NCBI GenBank assembly: GCA_913058395.1
Contig: CAJXQI010000006.1
Coordinates: 153,835-217,834, forward strand
From: an uncultured Colwellia sp.
GTDB taxonomy: Bacteria > Pseudomonadota > Gammaproteobacteria > Enterobacterales > Alteromonadaceae
Length of the DNA stretch: 64,000 bases
Direction: 5' to 3'
Shown here: piece after piece, positions 59,098 to 64,000 of the stretch
Numbering within the stretch: position 1 is the first letter of the stretch
Layout: every line of letters starts with the position of its first letter
The notes under the pieces: generated by a model
Seen by the model: the letters and a program-made list of their open reading frames with translations, nothing else
Told to the model about the DNA's origin: nothing
Database searches by the model: none
Position numbers and translations under genes: made by a program

Positions 59098-60861
59098 ATG
59101 TCGACAAAACCATCGCAAGCGACAACGAAAAAAAAACCTGAGCAAAATTTTAGACGACTGCTAGCTTATGCAAAAGCTTATAAAGCTGCGGCAATTGTTT
59201 CTATATTTGGCATGTTGGGTTATGCAGCAATTGATAGTTTCGTTTTCTCACAGCTACAACCTTTAATTGATAATGGCTTAGACGGACAAGACCCAACTTT
59301 TATGAAGTGGGCACCTTTTTTCATTGTTGTGATGTTTATTTTACGTGGCATTTGTCACTTTGCAGGTAACTATACTTTAGCGTGGTTGGGTAATAATGTT
59401 GTCGCCAATATTCGTCAAGAACTATTTGAACATGTGATGTCAATGCCTGTTGCGTATCATGACAAAGAATCGACAGGCAGTTTAATTTCAAAGTTAACTT
59501 TTGATACTGAACAAGTACTAAGTGCGGTTTCTAAAGCATTATTAACTTTGGTTCAGCAAGGTGCATTTGTTATCGGTCTACTGATTGTAATGTTCTATAA
59601 CAGTTGGCAATTAGCGTCGATATTTTTGCTTATTACCCCTGTGATTGCCGTTATTGTGACTGTCGTTTCTCGACGTTTCCGTCAGGTCAGTAAAAGTATT
59701 CAAGGCGCAATGGGCGAGGTCACTACTGCCGCAGAACAAACTTTTAATGGTCACAAGGTGGTATTAACTTTTGATGGCCAGCAGCGTGAATTTGAACGCT
59801 TTGGAAAAATTAACAAACACAACCGCCAACAACGAATGAAATTAGTTGCTGCTAAATCAGCCAGCGTACCAATTATTCAAATTATTGCTTCATTTGCTTT
59901 GGCCTTTGTATTGTACGTTGCAAACCTTGATTCTATGCGAGAGGAAATTTCAGCGGGTGTGTTTATGACCGTATTAATGTGTATGGTTACATTACTTCGA
60001 CCGTTAAAACTATTAACCACTGTTAATAGTGAATTCCAAAAAGGTATGGCGGCTAGTGTTAGTATTTTTGCTGTATTAGATCAAAAAACCGAACAAGATA
60101 CCGGTACTATTGCCTTAAAGCGAGCAGAAGGAACACTAGCTTTCGAACAGGTAAACTTTTTTTACAATGAACAAGATGAAAAACAGGCGTTAACTGATTT
60201 GACTTTTTCTGCCAATGTCGGTGAAACGGTGGCATTAGTTGGGCGTTCTGGTAGTGGTAAATCAACTGCAAGTGCTTTGTTACTAAGATTTTATGATGCA
60301 ACAACGGGCAAAGTACTAATCGATGGTAAAAATATTACTGATTACAAGTTAAAAGACTTACGTAAACAATTTGCCTATGTTTCTCAGCAGGTTGTATTGT
60401 TTAACGATTCTATCGCTAATAACATTGCCTACGGTAAACCTGACGCAACGCGTGCCGAAATTGAAGATGCGGCGCGTAAAGCTCATGTAATGGAATTTGT
60501 TGAAGGCTTGCCTGAAGGTTTAGATACCAATATTGGTGATAATGGTGCAATGCTTTCGGGCGGACAGCGCCAACGTGTCGCTATTGCACGTGCGTTGTTA
60601 TGCGACGCACCATTTTTAATTTTAGATGAAGCAACCAGTGCCTTAGATACTGAGTCTGAACGTCATATTCAAGATGCGTTAAGCGTATTGCAAAAAGACC
60701 GCACTTGTATCGTTATTGCCCATCGTTTATCTACCATCGAAAGTGCGGATAAAATTATTGTCATGGACCAAGGGCAAATAAAAGAGCAGGGTGATCATCA
60801 AGCATTATTAGCGTTAGATGGCGCGTATGCCCAACTGCATAAATTTCAGTTTGGCGCATAA
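59098..60861 (+). CDS. msbA: Lipid A export ABC transporter MsbA
   Basis: The protein has 587 residues (E. coli 582). Six membrane helices in the first 330 residues and one ATPase domain: Walker A GRSGSGKST, signature LSGGQRQRV and Walker B FLILDEATSALD. It flips core-lipid A across the inner membrane. Next gene is lpxK, as in E. coli. Confidence 0.97.
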   Translation: MSTKPSQATTKKKPEQNFRRLLAYAKAYKAAAIVSIFGMLGYAAIDSFVFSQLQPLIDNGLDGQDPTFMKWAPFFIVVMFILRGICHFAGNYTLAWLGNNVVANIRQELFEHVMSMPVAYHDKESTGSLISKLTFDTEQVLSAVSKALLTLVQQGAFVIGLLIVMFYNSWQLASIFLLITPVIAVIVTVVSRRFRQVSKSIQGAMGEVTTAAEQTFNGHKVVLTFDGQQREFERFGKINKHNRQQRMKLVAAKSASVPIIQIIASFALAFVLYVANLDSMREEISAGVFMTVLMCMVTLLRPLKLLTTVNSEFQKGMAASVSIFAVLDQKTEQDTGTIALKRAEGTLAFEQVNFFYNEQDEKQALTDLTFSANVGETVALVGRSGSGKSTASALLLRFYDATTGKVLIDGKNITDYKLKDLRKQFAYVSQQVVLFNDSIANNIAYGKPDATRAEIEDAARKAHVMEFVEGLPEGLDTNIGDNGAMLSGGQRQRVAIARALLCDAPFLILDEATSALDTESERHIQDALSVLQKDRTCIVIAHRLSTIESADKIIVMDQGQIKEQGDHQALLALDGAYAQLHKFQFGA

Positions 60862-60930
60862 CGCAAATGTTACTTATTCAAGGTGTTTATCTAAAAATGC
60901 AATATGTTGATAAACAATCTGGCGAAAAAA

Positions 60931-61980
60931 ATGCGATTAATTGAAAAGGTATGGTTTCAAGGTCATTTCGCTAAATGGCTGATGGTACCTTTACTGTTAC
61001 CGTTAATGCTTATTTTTGCTGTGATAAGCTTTTGCCGTCGTATTGCGTTTAAGTTGGGCTTATTGAAATCATTTAAAGTGTCAGTGCCCGTAGTTGTTGT
61101 CGGTAATATTGGCATCGGTGGAAATGGTAAAACCCCCGTCACTTTATATTTGGTAGAACAGTTAACCGCGAAAGGCTTAAAAGTTGGTGTCGTCAGTCGT
61201 GGTTATGGTTCAAAAGCACCGTATTACCCCTACCAAGTTAACGAAGAAAGTAGCGCAGAACAAGCGGGTGATGAACCTTTGTTAATATTTCAGCGCAGCG
61301 GTATTCCTGTTGTTATTGGCGCAGATAGAGTTAAGGGGTGTCAGCAACTAATCGATCAAGGCTGTGAAATTATTATTGCTGATGACGGCTTGCAACATTA
61401 CCGATTAAAGAGAGATTTTGAATTTATTGTTGTAGACGGTAAACGTTTATTTGGTAATGGCTTATTGTTGCCCGCAGGTCCTTTGAGAGAAAGTAAACAT
61501 AGAATGGCTCAAGCTAATTGCGTTATTGTAAATGGTGAAAGCCAATGGTTAGAGCAAGCTAAAAATTTGGCTTTACCAGTAGTACATATGCAATTAAGTG
61601 CGACCAAAGTGGTAAATGTTAAAACGGGTATTAGTATTAGTCTAAAGACCTTTTTAGTAGATAATTTAATGAAAGATAAGCATGTTAATGCACTTGCAGG
61701 TATTGGCGATCCGAAACGTTTTTTTAATACCCTTGAGCATTACGGCTTCGTTTTAAATACGGCTAAAGGTTTTATTGACCATCAAGCTTTTTCCGCTGAA
61801 GACTTACAGCAGTTTCCAAGCAATATACCGCTGTTGATGACAGAAAAAGATGCCGTTAAATGCTCTGACTTTGCTCAAGAAAATTTTTGGTATTTGCCTG
61901 TGAATGCAAAGTTTCTTGCAACCAATGATGATTCATCAATAGCAACCGTTATAGATAAAATTACAGCATTAGCTGATTAG
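60931..61980 (+). CDS. lpxK: Tetraacyldisaccharide 4'-kinase
   Basis: The protein has 349 residues from the ATG at 60931. It adds the 4'-phosphate of lipid A. P-loop GNIGIGGNGKTPVT, catalytic Asp in ADDGLQHYRL. The start MRLIEKVWFQG aligns with the family's usual N-terminus; an ATG at 60904 would add nine residues. Neither has a strong ribosome site. Confidence 0.95.
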   Translation: MRLIEKVWFQGHFAKWLMVPLLLPLMLIFAVISFCRRIAFKLGLLKSFKVSVPVVVVGNIGIGGNGKTPVTLYLVEQLTAKGLKVGVVSRGYGSKAPYYPYQVNEESSAEQAGDEPLLIFQRSGIPVVIGADRVKGCQQLIDQGCEIIIADDGLQHYRLKRDFEFIVVDGKRLFGNGLLLPAGPLRESKHRMAQANCVIVNGESQWLEQAKNLALPVVHMQLSATKVVNVKTGISISLKTFLVDNLMKDKHVNALAGIGDPKRFFNTLEHYGFVLNTAKGFIDHQAFSAEDLQQFPSNIPLLMTEKDAVKCSDFAQENFWYLPVNAKFLATNDDSSIATVIDKITALAD

Positions 61981-62104
61981 CTAGTAGTGCCTGTAAAAGT
62001 ATAAAGTTTAAGCTTGGTGGCAGTTCATCAAGTACACGATAATAAAGTTATCGGTGAAATTAATAGTAAAGTTAAGAAATATAATTCATTTAAGAGAGAG
62101 TGTT

Positions 62105-62287
62105 ATGGCGTTTGATACTAAGTTAATGGAAATCCTTGCGTGCCCAGTGTGTAAAGGAAAGTTAGAGCATAATAAAGAGCAGAAAGAGCTTATCTGTAAG
62201 TTTGACCGTTTAGCCTTTGCAATCGAAAAAGACATTCCTGTATTACTTGAAAGTGAAGCTCGTCGCATTACAGAAGATGATGCATAG
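62105..62287 (+). CDS. ycaR: Trm112/YcaR family small protein
   Basis: The protein has 60 residues. It contains a [10 protein letters not shown] zinc-like motif (second half of the site lost, as in YcaR). The ATG at 62105 has GAGAGAGTG upstream. Placed between lpxK and kdsB, same as in E. coli. Its role is unknown; Trm112 relatives activate methyltransferases. Confidence 0.93.
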   Translation: MAFDTKLMEILACPVCKGKLEHNKEQKELICKFDRLAFAIEKDIPVLLESEARRITEDDA

Positions 62288-62330
62288 CGCTGAAAAGTTA
62301 TGTTAGTAAAAATAGATCAATGAGGTTTTT

Positions 62331-63095
62331 ATGTCATTTGTAGTTGTGATCCCTGCACGCTTTGAGTCGTCACGTTTACCGGGTAAAGTGTTAGCTGATA
62401 TTGCGGGCAAACCTATGATCCAGTGGGTTGTGGAAAAGGCTTTAGCCAGCGGCGCTGAACAAGTTATTGTTGCAACAGATAACGATGAAGTTGCTCGTGT
62501 CGTTGAAAGCTTTGGTGGCGAGGTGTGTAAAACCCGCGCTGATCATCAATCGGGTACAGAGCGTCTTGCTGAAGTGATGGAAACTTATCAGTTTGCTGAC
62601 GATCAAGTCATTGTCAATGTTCAAGGTGATGAGCCCTTTATCCCTGTGGAAAACATTGCGCAAGTTGCGGCTAACTTATCGAACCAAAGCCAAGCTCGTA
62701 TGGCGACTTTAGCTATGGCGATTACTGATGTTGCTGAGGCATTGAACCCAAATGCTGTAAAGGTACTTTGTGACAAAAGTGGCTATGCGATGTACTTTAG
62801 TCGCGCAACGATTCCTTACGATCGTGAGCGTTTTCTTAATAATGATAATATTGATGAAATAGGTGACTTTTATCTACGTCACATTGGTATTTATGCCTAT
62901 AGAGCAGGGTTTATTAAAGATTATGTACAATGGCCGGCTAGCCAGCTAGAGCAAATTGAGTCGTTAGAGCAGCTACGAGTATTATGGCAAGGTGAAAAAA
63001 TTCATGTTGCTGTCGCGAAAACGCGCCTAGAAGTTGAAGGTGTTGATACACCTGAAGATCTTGAAAAAGCGCGAGCCTACGCAAAGTCATTATAA
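62331..63095 (+). CDS. kdsB: 3-deoxy-manno-octulosonate cytidylyltransferase
   Basis: The protein has 254 residues. It makes CMP-Kdo for the inner core of lipopolysaccharide. Start motif [14 protein letters not shown] and [10 protein letters not shown] are conserved. Ribosome site TGAGG precedes the ATG. Confidence 0.97.
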   Translation: MSFVVVIPARFESSRLPGKVLADIAGKPMIQWVVEKALASGAEQVIVATDNDEVARVVESFGGEVCKTRADHQSGTERLAEVMETYQFADDQVIVNVQGDEPFIPVENIAQVAANLSNQSQARMATLAMAITDVAEALNPNAVKVLCDKSGYAMYFSRATIPYDRERFLNNDNIDEIGDFYLRHIGIYAYRAGFIKDYVQWPASQLEQIESLEQLRVLWQGEKIHVAVAKTRLEVEGVDTPEDLEKARAYAKSL

Positions 63096-63137
63096 TTTAA
63101 GCTATTTGCCTTCACTTTGAGAGGCGTATCTTTATCT

Positions 63138-63168
63138 AAAACGTCTGATGCCCTTCATCAGGCGTTTT
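63138..63168 (+). terminator. Terminator after kdsB
   Basis: AAAACGTCTGATG pairs with CATCAGGCGTTTT around CCCTT (63138-63168), with one G-U pair and four T at the end. Confidence 0.8.
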
Positions 63169-63922
63169 GCATTTTAAGCGGATATAACCTTCGTTTATTA
63201 TAAATCACTGTAAATCCGTTTTTCATCTTCTTAGTTTTGTTCCTATACTCTCTTTAACTTACTAGTAATTATTCATTTTTTAGCTACCGCTTATATATTC
63301 TGTTCAGGTAATTCGCAACAATCATAGCGCTCTGTCAGTAGTTACTCAAAAATGCTTGAATGCTAGAGCTGAATCGTGACGAATAAGCTTTTAGACTCTC
63401 ATTGTCTTAATGCATTATATAAAGCGCTTTTACTTGCGAATACTGTATCACATGGCTGTCAGTTCTTTTATTGACTATAGATCTACCATTAAGCTTAAAG
63501 CCACTGAATTTAAGCTACAAACACGGCTTTAAATAGCGAAGTAAGTAAAGTGATGAAGTGCTTTATGATAAGTGCACTTGTGCAGCACAGGTGGACAATT
63601 AGGGCTATAAAGTTAATCAAGTGCTATCGAATACAAGCGGGACTGACAATGACGTTAGATATTTTAATTTGTACATAGCAATTTTAAACAAATAGCTATG
63701 CTCAGCCTCAAATCTTTTTTTAGCTGTGTCCCTAAATAGTTTTATTTATTGGGGGAACTGACGTGATGAGCTTACTAGTATCGTTTAGGTCGTATCATTA
63801 TTAAGAGGCGAAAAAAAGCATGCATTTGTTAATTAACAAATGAGCAGATAAAACTTGAGATTGAGATTAATTAAAGAGTTATTTTAATTAGTGATTTTAA
63901 ATAGAGGAAATAAAATATTGAA
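63169..63922. other. Intergenic region between kdsB and tRNA-Leu
   Basis: About 750 bp, AT-rich. I see no open frame longer than a few codons with a ribosome site. A perfect 20-base palindrome, CATTTGTTAATTAACAAATG, lies at 63823-63842; read on the minus strand it is followed by CATGCTTTTTTT, so it may end the tRNA transcript. Nothing else is recognisable. Confidence 0.45.
63811..63842 (-). terminator. Possible terminator of the tRNA-Leu transcript
   Basis: The perfect palindrome at 63823-63842 is followed on the minus strand by seven T (63812-63818), though five bases away from the stem. It is about 80 bases after the tRNA end. Confidence 0.4.

Positions 63923-64000
<78 letters not shown>

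Overview
The window looks like a chromosomal segment of a marine gammaproteobacterium of the Alteromonadales, closest in style to Colwellia or its relatives. This is an inference from low GC, from gene orders shared with Vibrio, Shewanella and Colwellia (apt-dnaX-ybaB, queA-tgt-yajC-secDF, msbA-lpxK-ycaR-kdsB, a TtpC-type TonB cluster, radA-PilZ-serB) and from a Nap system with a 45-residue membrane protein beside it. Nearly all of the DNA is ordinary core genome. I see no prophage, insertion sequence with a transposase, CRISPR array or plasmid gene.

Layout. 1-362 is the 3' end of a fumarylacetoacetase gene, followed by a terminator and about 1.1 kb without genes. 1546-6492 is one tight operon for a TonB2-type energy transducer (DUF3450 protein, long TtpC-like ExbB, ExbB, ExbD, TonB, TPR protein). 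6610-7220 holds a perfect FNR box, a 40-residue membrane protein and a single-domain receiver. 7275-10481 is apt-dnaX-ybaB; dnaX carries a complete programmed -1 frameshift cassette. 10771-15609 is a MetJ-box array and metA-metH. 15688-27296 contains radA, a double-PilZ protein, serB, ahpA/ytjB, tatD-like, HDOD, argS and prfC. 27463-29238 is a BlaI-type repressor with its operators and an M56 peptidase fused to a TonB C-terminal domain. 29451-34182 is the periplasmic nitrate reductase operon behind a perfect FNR box. 34336-37150 has a probable delta-class carbonic anhydrase, rimI, holD and tRNA-Trp. 37327-45821 has aceK, an orphan type IV pilin, and queA-tgt-yajC-secD-secF. 45920-49640 (minus) is a cobalamin uptake and adenosylation operon (btuD-btuC-cobO-btuF) under a cobalamin riboswitch. 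49751-49909 is a 159-bp imperfect palindromic repeat. 50027-63095 has an M13 peptidase, lolCDE, a DUF2062 protein, comEC, msbA, lpxK, a Trm112-like protein and kdsB. The window ends in a partial tRNA-Leu(UAG).

How parts connect. Cobalamin import under riboswitch control supplies the cofactor of MetH, whose own operon appears to be under MetJ control. Cobalamin import across the outer membrane normally needs TonB energy, which the first operon could supply. Two perfect FNR boxes (upstream of the Nap operon and upstream of the small membrane protein) suggest that both loci respond to low oxygen. LolCDE, MsbA, LpxK, KdsB and SecDF form a cell-envelope theme in the right half. The most unusual items are the dnaX recoding cassette, the FNR-linked small protein with receiver, the peptidase-TonB fusion whose C-terminus closely resembles the TonB encoded 24 kb away, the palindromic repeat, a possible pseudoknot in the argS-HDOD gap, and an unassigned terminator before metA that may end a small RNA.
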